A stretch of 20,339 nt of DNA from Ophiothrix spiculata (taxonomy: Eukaryota; Echinodermata; Ophiuroidea; Amphilepidida; Ophiotrichidae). This document shows positions 10,579 through 19,920 of the stretch, piece after piece. A program made the translations under genes and the position numbers. Within the stretch, counting starts at the first letter, position 1. Every line of letters begins with the position of its first letter. The notes under the pieces were generated by a model that saw nothing but the letters and a program-made list of their open reading frames with translations, was not told the DNA's origin and searched no databases. The DNA lies in assembly GCA_000969725.1 (NCBI GenBank), contig JXSR01S034036.1; one strand, written 5' to 3'.

Positions 10579-10875
10579 GCCGGGAGGGGGTACTCACATA
10601 TATAAGGTATACGGGGATGTGCCGCCGAAATGGGTTAGTTTTCACAAAAAATCCCTAAACATGGGTCCCATTTTTGGCACCAATATCCCTAGACATGGGT
10701 CGCATTTTAAAGAAAAAACACTAAAATGGTCCTAAAAAATGAAAATTTTCTAAGTAAGTTCCAAGTAAACTATTATTACAGAAAATTTTGAAAAATCAGC
10801 CTATTTTAGGAGCAAAATCCCTAAACATGGGTGCACTTTTTCTCAAAAATTACCCTTAGAGATGGGTTAGGGTAT
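10579..10875. mobile_element. 297-bp insertion in copy B with repeated CCCTAAACATGGGT motif
   Basis: The insertion is defined by the empty site in copy A (near 8266-8280). GGGTAT flanks it on both sides (10573-10578 and 10870-10875), a candidate 6-bp target duplication. Inside are CCCTAAACATGGGT at 10653-10666 and 10819-10832, CCCTAGACATGGGT at 10687-10700 and a variant at 10853-10867. Each motif is itself quasi-palindromic (CCC...GGGT). There is no reading frame and no clear terminal inverted repeat. It is probably a short non-autonomous element of a type I cannot name. Confidence 0.72.
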
Positions 10876-11082
10876 TGGGAGAATTTTATAGTCTACTGTT
10901 GAGTAGGAATCTGAGTCAAAAATACGTATAGGAAAAATTGTCAAGCACGGATATCAGTGTACACATTTTTGTTTTTTAGAAACCCAACACCCTGAGAAAT
11001 TATCATGTTCTACGTAAAAGTTTTAAGGTTGAAATAGTGTGGGACTAAAAGGTTTATGTCACTAGTATATAACTAAATAAAT

Positions 11083-11720
11083 TAATGCATCACATAAGTG
11101 CTTTAGTCTGTGCAACCTTAATTTTTAGAGTACCTCTTTTTCTTAAAAATACAAACCAAATACACCAAAATCGATCTGATCTTAGCATGCATACCAAAGG
11201 CAAAGCTATAAAATTTCAATCTTCTCCCCTCATTTTCTTGCTGTAATTTCAAGCAGTCTCCTTAAGCACACTGATATATTGATGTACAGGATAAAATCCG
11301 GGTAAAAAACAAGTGTTGTCAAAATGGGGGCTTTGTGGAACAGGAAAAACACGACTCAACACCTGAGGAATCATGCCAAGGCTTCAAATACCGACGGAAT
11401 TGTCGTCGCGAGGTATTTACCGCTTTACTAGCGCTATGATGCGTGTTGTGATATATGGATCCTGGTACATTACATGTCAGCTATCATCAAGAGTTTGGGT
11501 GTTTTGTTACTCTGGTTGGATGTGACAGCTGAAAAGCTGACAGTTTATTGGCGGATTGGGCTTGTCTCGGTAGCTTGCTGTTGAAATGCTACATGGTCGG
11601 ATTAAATGGAAAGCGAACATTTTAGAGAAATTCCCTAAGAAAGAAACTTGTTACTGATTAATGGCAAAAACCGTAAAGAGAATAATGCTGCTGTTAAAAC
11701 TTTAAAAGAGTTCAATTTAA
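11083..11720 (+). other. Highly conserved core of copy B
   Basis: This is the counterpart of 8491-9126. The 35-codon frame lies at 11324-11431 with the same start context and the same GAG|GTATTT sequence. A 5-bp insertion (about 11471-11475) within a TACAT duplication shifts the longer frame seen in copy A. The paired ATTGG boxes are retained. Preservation of the short frame and CpG patch but not the longer frame is informative, though recent gene conversion would give the same picture. Confidence 0.4.
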
Positions 11721-12045
11721 GTGAAATGCAAAAAAACTAGAAAATATCTTGTTAATGATGAATTGAGAAAAACCATACATAGATCTATGGAAAAACTCAG
11801 GTGAATTGTCTGTCACTACCTAAAGTAGGTTCCTCAAATTATTGTAGCTAACAAGCCGCAAACATTTTTAACTAAAGGCTTGAACACTATTGACAGGGCA
11901 TCAATTTCTTCATTTTTTAACACCTTGAAAGTACAAAAAAGAATACTGTAAAACACAAGTATCAGGTAAGCAACTTTTTCCCCATCTTTGGCCTTATGAC
12001 ACCTTAATTTATTCATAAGTACCAGGTAGAGACTTTGCCCATGCA

Positions 12046-12262
12046 CAAATGGCTGTTCTACAAGGGGTCAATGGTCTAGTTTGCATATAAATTTTGTAGA
12101 AATCTACCTGAGATCTAACCTAATTCAAAAAGTGATACATGTAATAGGTAGCAGGAGGAAAACCTGAGCTCCGTTTTGACACAAGCTATCACATGTACAA
12201 ATGGTTGTTCGTACAATGGGTTAACTTTGCATCTAAATTATATAAATTTTTTTAAATAATAT
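12046..12262. repeat. 152-bp tandem repeat; second unit split by the LINE (continues 13783-13890)
   Basis: Unit 1 is 12046-12197. Unit 2 starts at 12198 (CAAATGGTTGTTC) and reaches about 12262, is then interrupted, and resumes at TAGAAATCTAC (13783), continuing through GAGCTCCATTTTGACACAAG to about 13890. Unit 1 carries the uninterrupted order (AAATTTTGTAGAAATCTAC), so it serves as an empty-site reference for the LINE insertion. The unit overlaps the right boundary of duplication copy B. Confidence 0.85.
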
Positions 12263-12321
12263 CTTCTTTAAAGCAGGAACAACTTTATAAATAATATAAA
12301 GTTGTTCCTGCTTTAAAGAAG
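12263..12321. repeat. 27-bp perfect inverted repeat at the LINE 5' junction
   Basis: Positions 12263-12289 are the exact reverse complement of 12295-12321, separated by AATAA. The right arm reads into the reverse transcriptase frame (from GTTGTTCCTGC at 12301), so the left arm is an inverted copy of the LINE's own truncated end. This is a junction scar rather than a host repeat. It resembles 5' inversions produced during target-primed reverse transcription, but here the piece is duplicated as well as inverted. Confidence 0.95.
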
Positions 12322-13696
12322 TCTGGTTTAGATTGTAACATTCTCAAGAACTATAGGCCAATATCCAACCTTCCGTTTGTTTCTAAAATTCTGGAAAAAG
12401 TTGTCCTTGGGCAGTTGCAGCAACACCTTAGCGAAAACAACCTTCTCGAGGTCAACCAATCTGCTTACCGCAAAGGTCACAGCGTAGAGACCGCAGCACT
12501 GAGTGTCATGGATAATTTGCTTACCAACTCTGATGAGAGATTAATCTCATTAATTTCACTCCTTGACCTCAGTGCTGCGTTCGACACGCTCGACCATGCT
12601 ATTCTCCTCAGGCGTCTTGAAGTGAGTTTTGGTATCCAAAGTAGTGTACTAAGTTGGTTTTCTTCATATGTCTCCATATGTCTCCAATCGTTTTCAGTCA
12701 GTCAGTATTAATGGTACCAGGTCTAATCCACGTCCTCTCTTATATGGTGTTCCCCAAGGCTCCGTCCTTGGACCGGTCTTGTTTACTTTATACTCTCAAC
12801 CTCTCTCTGATGTCATCACACAACACAATTGTTCGTTTCACAAGTACGCTGACGATACCCAGATATCACTATCAAGTACGCCTGAAGATTTTGATATTAC
12901 CAAGAATTCTGCCACTGAGTGCATCATTGCAATATCAAATTGGATGGACAATAATAAGCTTATGCTTAATCCAGACAAGACGGAGATGATGATAGTTGGT
13001 GCAACTCAACGAATTAACCAGATTGAAAGCAATTCAATACAGATCCTGAATAATAACATACCTTTTCAGAATTCTGTCAAGTACTTAGGGGTTCGGCTTG
13101 ACCAGTCTTTATCGATGTCTCAGCACATCAGCGACATCTGCCGCTTAACATTTTTATCTTTAAGGCGGATTGGTTCTATCAGAGCGTATTTATCTGAAAA
13201 AGCTACGTCATGTCTAGTTAATTCAATCATCATCTCTCGTCTTGACTTTTGCAATTCCATATTGACTGGTATCACTGCTGATCAGCTAAACCGTCTGCAA
13301 CGGGTTCAAAACTGTGCCGCTCGGCTTGTTCTTAAGAAAAAGAAGCATGATCATGTTACCCCACTCCTCATTGAACTTCACTGGCTACCCGTGGAGTTCC
13401 GTATTCAATTCAAACTAGCCGTGTTTGCCTTCCAACATTTCGAAGGCACATTGCCTCAATACCTATCTTCCGTCCTCTGTACGTATCAACCGTCTCGTAC
13501 CCTCAGATCATCTGCTGAAAAACTCCTCAAAACTCCACGGGTTAACTTAAAAACTGCCGGTCAACGTTCGTTCCACTATGCTGCGTCTTCTGTATGGAAC
13601 TCACTTCCAAACAGAATTCGCAGTATTCCAACACTGCCTGTTTTCAAACGCCATCTCAAAACCCACCTGTTCTGTCTGGCTTTCCCTGAATGTTAG
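12301..13696 (+). pseudogene. Reverse transcriptase fragment of the LINE, frameshifted
   Basis: In life this domain copies LINE RNA into DNA at a nicked target. The frame opens at 12301 without a start codon and shows the fingers motif YRPISNLPFVSKILEK near 12346-12393. It then shows the LDLSAAFDTLDH motif A region around 12563-12597, the GVPQGSVLGP motif at 12746-12775 in the second frame, and the catalytic YADD at 12845-12856. The C-terminal segment has LHWLPV and SVWNSLPNRI before the TAG at 13694-13696. A 10-bp direct duplication (ATATGTCTCC at 12666-12675 and 12676-12685) shifts the frame between motifs A and B. The catalytic aspartates are otherwise intact, so the lesion looks recent, but the missing 5' half makes the copy dead regardless. 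Confidence 0.94.
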
Positions 13697-13717
13697 TGTT
13701 GTGTTTTCGTTTTGTTT

Positions 13718-13749
13718 GGCGCTCTGAGTTCTTCGGAAGATTTTGCGCC
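13718..13749 (+). other. 3' UTR hairpin of the LINE with UUCG loop
   Basis: GGCGC at 13718-13722 pairs with GCGCC at 13745-13749. Inside, TTC (13729-13731) and GAA (13736-13738) close a TTCG tetraloop (13732-13735). CR1 and L2 type elements are known to rely on 3'-end RNA structure for recognition by their own reverse transcriptase. The position directly before the TTA tail suggests this role here, by inference. Confidence 0.6.
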
Positions 13750-13761
13750 TTAAAAGCACCC

Positions 13762-13781
13762 TTTATTATTATTATTATTAT
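13762..13781 (+). repeat. TTA-repeat tail of the LINE
   Basis: About six TTA units follow the 3' UTR and end where the host 152-bp repeat resumes (TAGAAATC at 13783). This marks the 3' end of the insertion and its plus-strand orientation. Confidence 0.9.
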
Positions 13782-13890
13782 ATAGAAATCTACTCAGATC
13801 TAATTCAAAAAAGTAATATTAACGTTAAGTTTAACAATCAGTGGGAGGAAAAACTGAGCTCCATTTTGACACAAGCTACAACATGTACAA

Positions 13891-14205
13891 TGCCGATTGC
13901 ATCAAGTGCTTTATGCATACTATGTAATAATAACGGCATGTAACTAAGGGATATAGCTTGCTACTGATACAAAATGAAATTCCCATGTTATTTCATAAAC
14001 ACAGTACGTGGAAAATGATGATGGATTGAATCCAATTAAAGGTTGACCTTGAGCGGATGGCAACACGGCATTTTTTCTTGCTGGTATTTTCGAAGTGTGT
14101 AGTAGCGATTGCTTTATCATTTTTTCCTCTTTTAGCGTTTTTGAAGCAAATTGTATTTTGTTCAGTATTTGACAAAGCTCATATTACAACATCAGATAGG
14201 TTTCA
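13891..14205. other. No supported gene
   Basis: This stretch is unique-looking AT-rich sequence between the LINE-interrupted repeat and the MITE. A 60-codon minus-strand frame (13993-14175) is not recognisable and is not flanked by convincing splice signals. Confidence 0.5.
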
Positions 14206-14550
14206 TTAAAGGAGCCCTGTCCGATTGGGTAAACATTTTTCAAACTTTCTGAGATTTTGGTACCAAAATATTCCTCATATTTTTCTCATTACCCATGTGA
14301 AATTTTACGGCTGAAACATGTTGTTTTTCGGAGATATAAGTGAAAATGTGTTAAAATTATTAATATATTTATGGTAACCATAATATTATTTTGACAGTAA
14401 AGTATAGGCAAATTGAAAATACAAAATTGCTCATAAAATCAAAACTGTTGTTCCGATTTGACTCAAATTTGAAATTGAAGCATCTTAAGTGGTGATCTTA
14501 TATATAACAGTGAAAACTAAAATTCAAAAAATCGGACCGTGTACCTTTAA
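14206..14550. mobile_element. 345-bp TTAA-ended MITE
   Basis: The left end TTAAAGGAGCCCTGTCCGAT (from 14206) and the reverse complement of 14530-14550 (starting TTAAAGGTACACGGTCCGAT) agree at 17 of 21 positions. TTAA stands at both extremities (14206-14209 and 14547-14550), the target preference of piggyBac-type elements. The interior is AT-rich and non-coding. The TTAAAG start resembles that of the copy-A MITE at 9123, but the rest of the ends differ, so they are separate families. Confidence 0.85.
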
Positions 14551-15697
14551 GATCAATATTCAACCTTTTTCATTTCAAGGATACTGTTTATTCATTTTAC
14601 ATTGAAATCAAACCTGATATTTCCTCATATTTGCCTTTTTTTTTTCATTTTTTGGACTTTGGTGATAAAAGCCTAAAATACTCCATCCACGTGAATCCAA
14701 ATTCTGTACAAATATCTTCAATTTTCTAAACCACGCACCCAAATATTCATCACTATGTCTGAACATTCATCACAACATCGGAAACACTCTCTTGTTCAGA
14801 CTTGCTCTTTTCACTCATCCATTGCCATTTGAAAACTGATAAGAGATGCTCAAATCATTGTGTAAGAGATTAGTTTGATTTTTGAATAGCAAATGTATGC
14901 ATTTATGATGTTGTATGTGTTCTGTGAAAACAACATTTCATAACATCATGAGGCAAAGCCAGCATGCGTATCAGTCGCTGAAAGATCGCGGTGTTGACAC
15001 AGGAGTCCCATGTTAATGTTATGTTAGTAATGATATATATGATCTCAAAAGATGATTTAGGAGAATAAATTTGAGTTTTAAATTTTGTTTAAGTGGAAAT
15101 TTTTCATTTAGCTGGTTCAAATTGCCATGAATATTGTTGTTTTAAAGAATATGATGGCAATAATTGGTTATTTAGTATAGTATTATCACATACTTTGTTC
15201 AATATTATTTTACTTAATTTGTCACTGAAAGTGGTTCAATTTGACAATGTGCCATTGCCAAAGAAACCAAGTTGGTTGATGCCAGCAGTGCAATAGTATA
15301 TAAATCACCTGATTTGTTTATTTCTATTCTTTCAAGTAATCATGTGAATACTAGAAGTGGTATATTTTGTGTTATATTATTTTTGCGCTTTTTGCACTCA
15401 ATTTACATATGTACTAGCCCTTGTTTCGGGCTGTGGGCTGTAATATTGTTCAATTTAGTGTATACCATGTCTGGTACTCTCTGAATCAAACTAAAATCCC
15501 ATAGATTCGCCTACCGCATGTTAAAAAATTCTCAAGCGCAAACATTAAAGTGCATGAAAAGATTCAAAATTAGCCTTGCCCGAAAATTAATGAGAGCAGT
15601 AAATTAAAATAAAACCAATTACACTTAAATGCTGCTCAGGCTGAGCCTTTATCTGTTGGAAAAAACAAAGACATAAAGAAGTAAAAGGACACCTTAC
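14551..15697. other. Probable intron or downstream flank of the cadherin gene
   Basis: No second cadherin exon is seen on the minus strand here. The stretch holds a T-rich run at about 14635-14652 and unrecognised plus-strand frames of up to 70 codons (15093-15484). Since the donor of the exon at 15698 faces left, transcription continues into this region, which would therefore be intronic. Confidence 0.5.
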
Positions 15698-15906
15698 CTT
15701 CATTATCAATAGTGAAAGGTACATCAGGTGTATTAATCTCATATCCACAAATAGTGCTATATGCAGGTGAACAGTCTTCATCGTCCGCCTCCACTTGCAC
15801 TATATTTTCAAGAATAGCACCTTCATTTATAATAACATCATAAGCATTTTTCAAGAAGTGAGGAGCATTATCATTCTCATCTGTTATGACTACGTGAACT
15901 TGTGTT
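15698..15906 (-). CDS. Internal exon of a cadherin-superfamily gene
   Basis: The exon is 209 nt. It is preceded on the minus strand by TTTCTTTTCAG (acceptor AG at 15908-15907) and followed by AAG|GTAAGG (donor GT at 15697-15696). It carries 69 complete codons plus one base on each side (entry after the second codon base, exit after the first). The peptide begins TQVHVVITDENDNAPHF, the end of one extracellular cadherin repeat with the calcium-binding DxNDNAPxF linker. It continues into the next repeat (YDVIINEGA..., then VEADDED, then FTIDNEG). Cadherin repeats mediate calcium-dependent cell adhesion outside the membrane. The non-classical spacing and single-repeat-spanning exon suit a large cadherin (Fat, Dachsous or protocadherin-like), but one exon cannot decide this. 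Only this exon of the gene was found in the window. Confidence 0.92.
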
Positions 15907-16125
15907 CTGAAAAGAAAAATGATGAAATAAAGCATTTTTGTCAATAAAATTGAAATAAAATAAAATAAAATGTTCAGATTTATATTCAAGTATGATAACA
16001 CAAATGTGCCATAAGAATGAGAATAGATCATATTCAATAAATACCCTGAGCTAGAGACACATTCTGCCAAATATGTCACAGATGGGAGATACAGATGAGC
16101 ACGAAATGGCTGCCATGGCAGGCCA
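15907..16125 (-). other. Intron sequence upstream of the cadherin exon
   Basis: On the minus strand this is the intron leading to the acceptor. A short AAAAT repeat (about 15951-15971) lies about 50 bp from the splice site. A long minus-strand frame runs through from 16184 into the exon, but the sequence before 15907 has no cadherin character, and the acceptor consensus marks the true exon edge. Confidence 0.7.
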
Positions 16126-16200
16126 TACTTGGTGGCTTGTAATAAATGGACATGGGATCGGAATGCCAGAGGTCGGGGGTTCAAATCCCAGGAGAAACAA
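16126..16200 (+). mobile_element. tRNA-derived SINE fragment (A and B box region)
   Basis: GGTTCAAATCC at 16178-16188 is a perfect RNA polymerase III B box. TGGCTTGT at 16133-16140 is a degraded A box, 45 bp upstream, the spacing found in tRNAs. The T stem (16175-16179 with 16187-16191) is only partly paired and the acceptor stem does not pair, so it is not a working tRNA. SINEs with such heads are common in animal introns. In reverse it yields the GFEPPTSG peptide that often appears as a spurious protein from these elements. Its full borders could not be set. Confidence 0.75.
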
Positions 16201-18743
16201 GAAATTTTTGTATAATGTATTCAGACTTAGATAGTTTTTAAGCATCTGGGAGTTAGGGTTAATCAGGTTCCAACATCCAACACATCATAAGAAAAATGTG
16301 TTAAAAACCAATATAAAAATCCCCTCTCCTTGTAAGTTTTACTTAGTACAGAAACTTTAAACTCGATTTTCTCAGAACTACAGTTTTCCGCATCAGCCCG
16401 ATGCCTTTTGGCAATTTGGATGTAACTTTCAAAAAGATCAAAAAATCAATTTTTATTTTAGGACCCTTAAGGTACCTTTTGATATGGCAGGTCACATTTA
16501 TTTAAAGACAGAAATTGCTGATATCGTAAATCTATGAGCGTGTTTCTACAAGACAATTCAAATAAAAGGTTAAAACTAGACATTTTAATCCTGGACATCA
16601 TTTCATAGATCTATGTTCAAAAGCAGCTACGCGTACATGTAGTTGTGGAGCCATGATTCTATCAATTATCCTGTATTAAATTGTCTGAAGTTTTAAAGTT
16701 TAACAGCATTTATTTGGTTTAAGTTGGAGAAACTCACTATATAATATATTTTCAAGTAGTATGATAACACCGAAATACACCTGAGTAATAAATAAAACAT
16801 TTGAAACATAACATTTTGTATAATTTCAAGAAGACCCAGATCGCAAAATAATTAACTTGGTCATGCTGCGTAATGTTCATAGCAAACTGCTTCAAGCAAA
16901 ACTCATTTCAGTCATCATAAAATCTCCACAAATATTGATGGCATAGCTAAGCATCAGTAGTTTCTTCCTCTAAGGGTTTCAAGCTCGTATATCATTCTAG
17001 AATTTATTGGAATCTAATTTTTTTATATAAATCCAAAACTGCTATATTCACATCCAATGGCTATATATATTCCAATTATTGGATAGTGTTTAGTATGAAT
17101 AATGCAAAATTATATAAATGTATAAATCCAGCAAGGGCTTCAGGAAAACATTTGGGCTTCCGGTGGAATGGAATAGAGTTTGTCACCCACTGGTGTATAG
17201 TGGAGGATTGCGTTGCCATGGGGATGATAATGGGATAGATAACTGAATAATAACACTTCTGTAGTATAAGCGTGCTAATTTCTATGCAAGAATTTTTTTA
17301 AATTGTCAGAAAAAGCAAGTACGATTCTTGTTCTGAATTTTGAAGGATAAATGTATAGTTATTGTTTCATGCCTTTTTTTATTTATCATTTCGCTGTAAT
17401 CAAAAGCTATAGGATGTTTTTAATCAACATAGTGCCTAATTTACCGTCTATAAATGTATGGTGTTGAATTCTGGTATAAATATTTTAATATGTACTGAGT
17501 TTGCTTTAAGATTTTGCGGTATCTATTTAGACTATCTTGAGGCCTTGATGTGCCATTTTTAAAAAATGAATCCTATGATTAATTCAATTGCCTGCCACTA
17601 ATTTTCTGGATAATATTTTCCACACTCAGAACAATGTGCCCTAGATACAAGTAATGAGGTCTAATTAGGAAATAAAATCCTAATTATCAGTAAATATATG
17701 AATTGTTTTCCTGTAAATAACACTTCAAATCTTTCATTTAAAAGGATTGTTGGTTTATTTGAATTCAATACAGGCAAACTGCCAACTTTCCAATTAACAC
17801 AGGTATTAACACATAATAATGAAATGGGTCCAAATTTATTTGATGATCTGAAAATAACAAGAAAAAAGAAAAGAAAAGAAGTAAATGGGACAGCCTGTAT
17901 TAATTTTGCACAGCTCAGAGTGTACGTCTCTTTGAAGCAATTGGACCAGACTACACTTTTTGTTATATCTGCTGTTACGGGATCACAACACCTCCTCCTG
18001 TGAGTCTGTTACCTTCCTAGCATTGAAGAATGCCAGAACCATATGACATCATCTTGGGTTGTACTTTTATGGAAGGAGGGGATGCGTCGCACCCCATGCA
18101 CCCCTTTGGCTACGGGCTTGTCTATGATTGTCTATTGTTATGTCCAAGAATTTAAAAAACTCTTTGAGACATTCTCAAAAGTATCTCGGGATAACCTCTG
18201 GCATAACTCACCCCATCACCATACCTTGCTTCCCATTTCTGAGTCCTAAGACAATATGAAACATAATCATGGCTACTGGCTACATTACTTTCATCATAAT
18301 GTTCAACTATGACGGCATGTAGGGTTATTAAGATGTGATGTCTATCAATTACCTGTCAAAAATATTTCTCAGCACTATGTCATATTGGATTATGTGTTGT
18401 GTTATAATTTGACAGGGCAACCTTAAAAAAAGCAAGCACAAAAGAGCTCAAACTTGTGCACCTAGTACTAGTAGTACCAAGTAAAACCCTCATGGTCTGG
18501 CTTACAGTAAAGTGGTGTATGGTTTTCTAAAAATGAAGTTCCCAAGTCTAATGCTAATGCTTAGGTTACATTTAGAAAGAGTCCTTAGCCAAGAAATAAG
18601 TGATTTTCTTAAGCAAGTTCATAAGAGAGCTTGGGGCCACCACGTTCAAGGCATCTCTTAAAGAGTATACCAATGCTTGGCTGAGTCCATCGATGCTTAG
18701 GAAATTTTTCCATTTTATCTACTCAGATTATCTCATTTACCTA
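16201..18743. other. Unannotated, presumed intron or 5' flank of the cadherin gene
   Basis: No exon with splice sites and no known motif was found. The longest frame is 17698-18003 on the plus strand (101 codons, lysine-rich centre) and it is unrecognised. A small GC-rich hairpin (GGGGATGCGTCGCACCCC at about 18078-18095) stands out from the AT-rich surroundings. If the cadherin gene continues upstream, its earlier exons lie beyond the window or are too short to see. Confidence 0.45.
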
Positions 18744-19199
18744 TACTCTTTAGAAATGTGACAGAAACATACGGCAACATATACCCTACACATCTTGAAG
18801 TGTATGCAGTAAGCAGCCTATTAACGCACGTAAACCAATATAACTGGGGGAAATAAATTAATTAGTCTGTATTTTCCACATCATAACAATGTTCCCAGTT
18901 TGGCTGAATAATTAATTGAACTTTTGTTGAATGTTTGTCCATTTGGTAGCAACAAAATTATCTCAAAATAATACAAAAATCATGGAAGATTCAAGCACAA
19001 ACTATATCAAAATGATTTGGTCTTAATCAATCCTAATCAATCATTGGTAGTCTCTAATTACACAACACAAAAGCACTGATTCACAATGTTGTAGGATGCG
19101 AAGGCAATGTTATAGATCTGTATGAGATTGCTGTTTCACTCTCTGCTGATCCTCTTTGGCCTACTCTTTAGGAATGTGAGGGAAACATAAGACAACATA
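18744..19199. repeat. Pair of diverged direct repeats, 18744-18781 and 19162-19199
   Basis: The two 38-bp segments match at 33 positions (TACTCTTTAG, AATGTGA, GAAACATA and CAACATA are shared). They lie 418 bp apart in the same orientation. Sequence between them shows no other similarity that I could detect. They could be the direct ends of an old element or a dispersed repeat present twice. Confidence 0.6.
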
Positions 19200-19589
19200 G
19201 AACTAGTCACCATCCAATTTTGATGTCATCAAATTCTATTAAGCTAAAGGTCCAGTCATTTTCATATCTTGTATCACCTATTATTACCATGTCAAAATTA
19301 ATTGTCTTGCAGCCAGTAACATTATAAGTTGCTTGGACATAATAACATGTCCCTTATTTGACCAGGTATACAGTTACAAAAATCATTGTATACAATTTAT
19401 GTTTCAATCCATCACACCAGCTTGATATGATGAGGCAAGACAAATAGAAGTGCTTTACTTTTTTTATCAAGGTATATTTTCAGGAATGAATGTTGTTATT
19501 CCCGAGGTCAGTGTACTGACTGGAATTAAGGGTACAAAGTGTTTGGCAACTGAGAAAACAAAGAATCAGAAATCATTTAGCATCATGAT

Positions 19590-19800
19590 TATACTTTGAT
19601 CAACACTAAACAGGCAGACCTCTTCAAATCGTGAATTGATACAGCTAAGTGCATGCGTAGCTGAACACAGCATAACTGCAGCGCACATTGTAGGTGTGAA
19701 TCGCACGTCAGTATCTACGGCGCGCGTGTAAGTGGGATTATGTTTACTTGCAGATGAAGAAAAGCCTCATAATTCCCACCATAGTGTTGATCAAAGTATA
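19590..19800. mobile_element. 211-bp element with 19-bp perfect terminal inverted repeats
   Basis: TATACTTTGATCAACACTA at 19590-19608 is the exact reverse complement of 19782-19800. The outermost TA at each side can be read as a TA target duplication, leaving 17-bp ends, as in Tc1/mariner-type MITEs. The interior is GC-richer than its surroundings (a CpG-containing patch near 19661-19731) and non-coding. Perfect ends suggest a younger insertion than the other inverted-repeat elements here. Confidence 0.8.
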
Positions 19801-19920
19801 GTGGAACAGGCTTTTATGTGTATTTTATCCCCCAAAAATTACACAATAATGCAGTGCAAATTGTACTCATGTTTCGGGAGTCTGTTTAGGACATACCCTT
19901 ACGAAAATGTAACCATAAAA

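Larger units (their letters stand above)
9860..12064. repeat. Copy B of the ~2.3-kb direct tandem duplication
   Basis: This is collinear with copy A at an offset of 2306 bp at the left end, changing after each indel (2588 to 2592 bp in the core). It contains a 297-bp insertion (10579-10875) absent from A, and lacks A's 328-bp element. It closes with CAAATGGCTGTTCTACAA (12046-12063), which is also the start of the next, shorter 152-bp tandem repeat. The insertion history shows the duplication predates both mobile insertions. Confidence 0.95.
12295..13782 (+). mobile_element. 5'-truncated CR1/L2-like LINE with TTA-repeat tail
   Basis: The fragment keeps the 3' part of the reverse transcriptase ORF (12301-13696), a 3' UTR of about 65 bp and a short tail of TTA repeats (13762-13781). 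The short UTR ending in a 3-bp microsatellite tail and the C-terminal LHWLPV...RSF...LWNSLP-type region fit the CR1/L2/Rex group of non-LTR elements. The endonuclease and ORF1 are absent. ATTATATA occurs just upstream (about 12237-12244) and at the tail end, a possible short target duplication, but the AT-rich context makes this weak. It lies inside the second 152-bp repeat unit. Confidence 0.93.

Noticed and set aside
12477-12677. A 66-codon minus-strand frame
   Set aside because: This is the antisense shadow of the LINE reverse transcriptase.
15909-16184. N-terminal extension of the cadherin frame from a methionine at 16184
   Set aside because: The sequence before 15907 is SINE-derived and AT-rich intron. 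A consensus acceptor at 15908-15907 marks the exon start.
16126-16200. An intact tRNA gene
   Set aside because: The B box is perfect but the T stem has mismatches and no acceptor stem can be paired, so a SINE fragment fits better.
17698-18003. A 101-codon lysine-rich plus-strand frame
   Set aside because: Not recognised, antisense to the cadherin gene, and without supporting signals.
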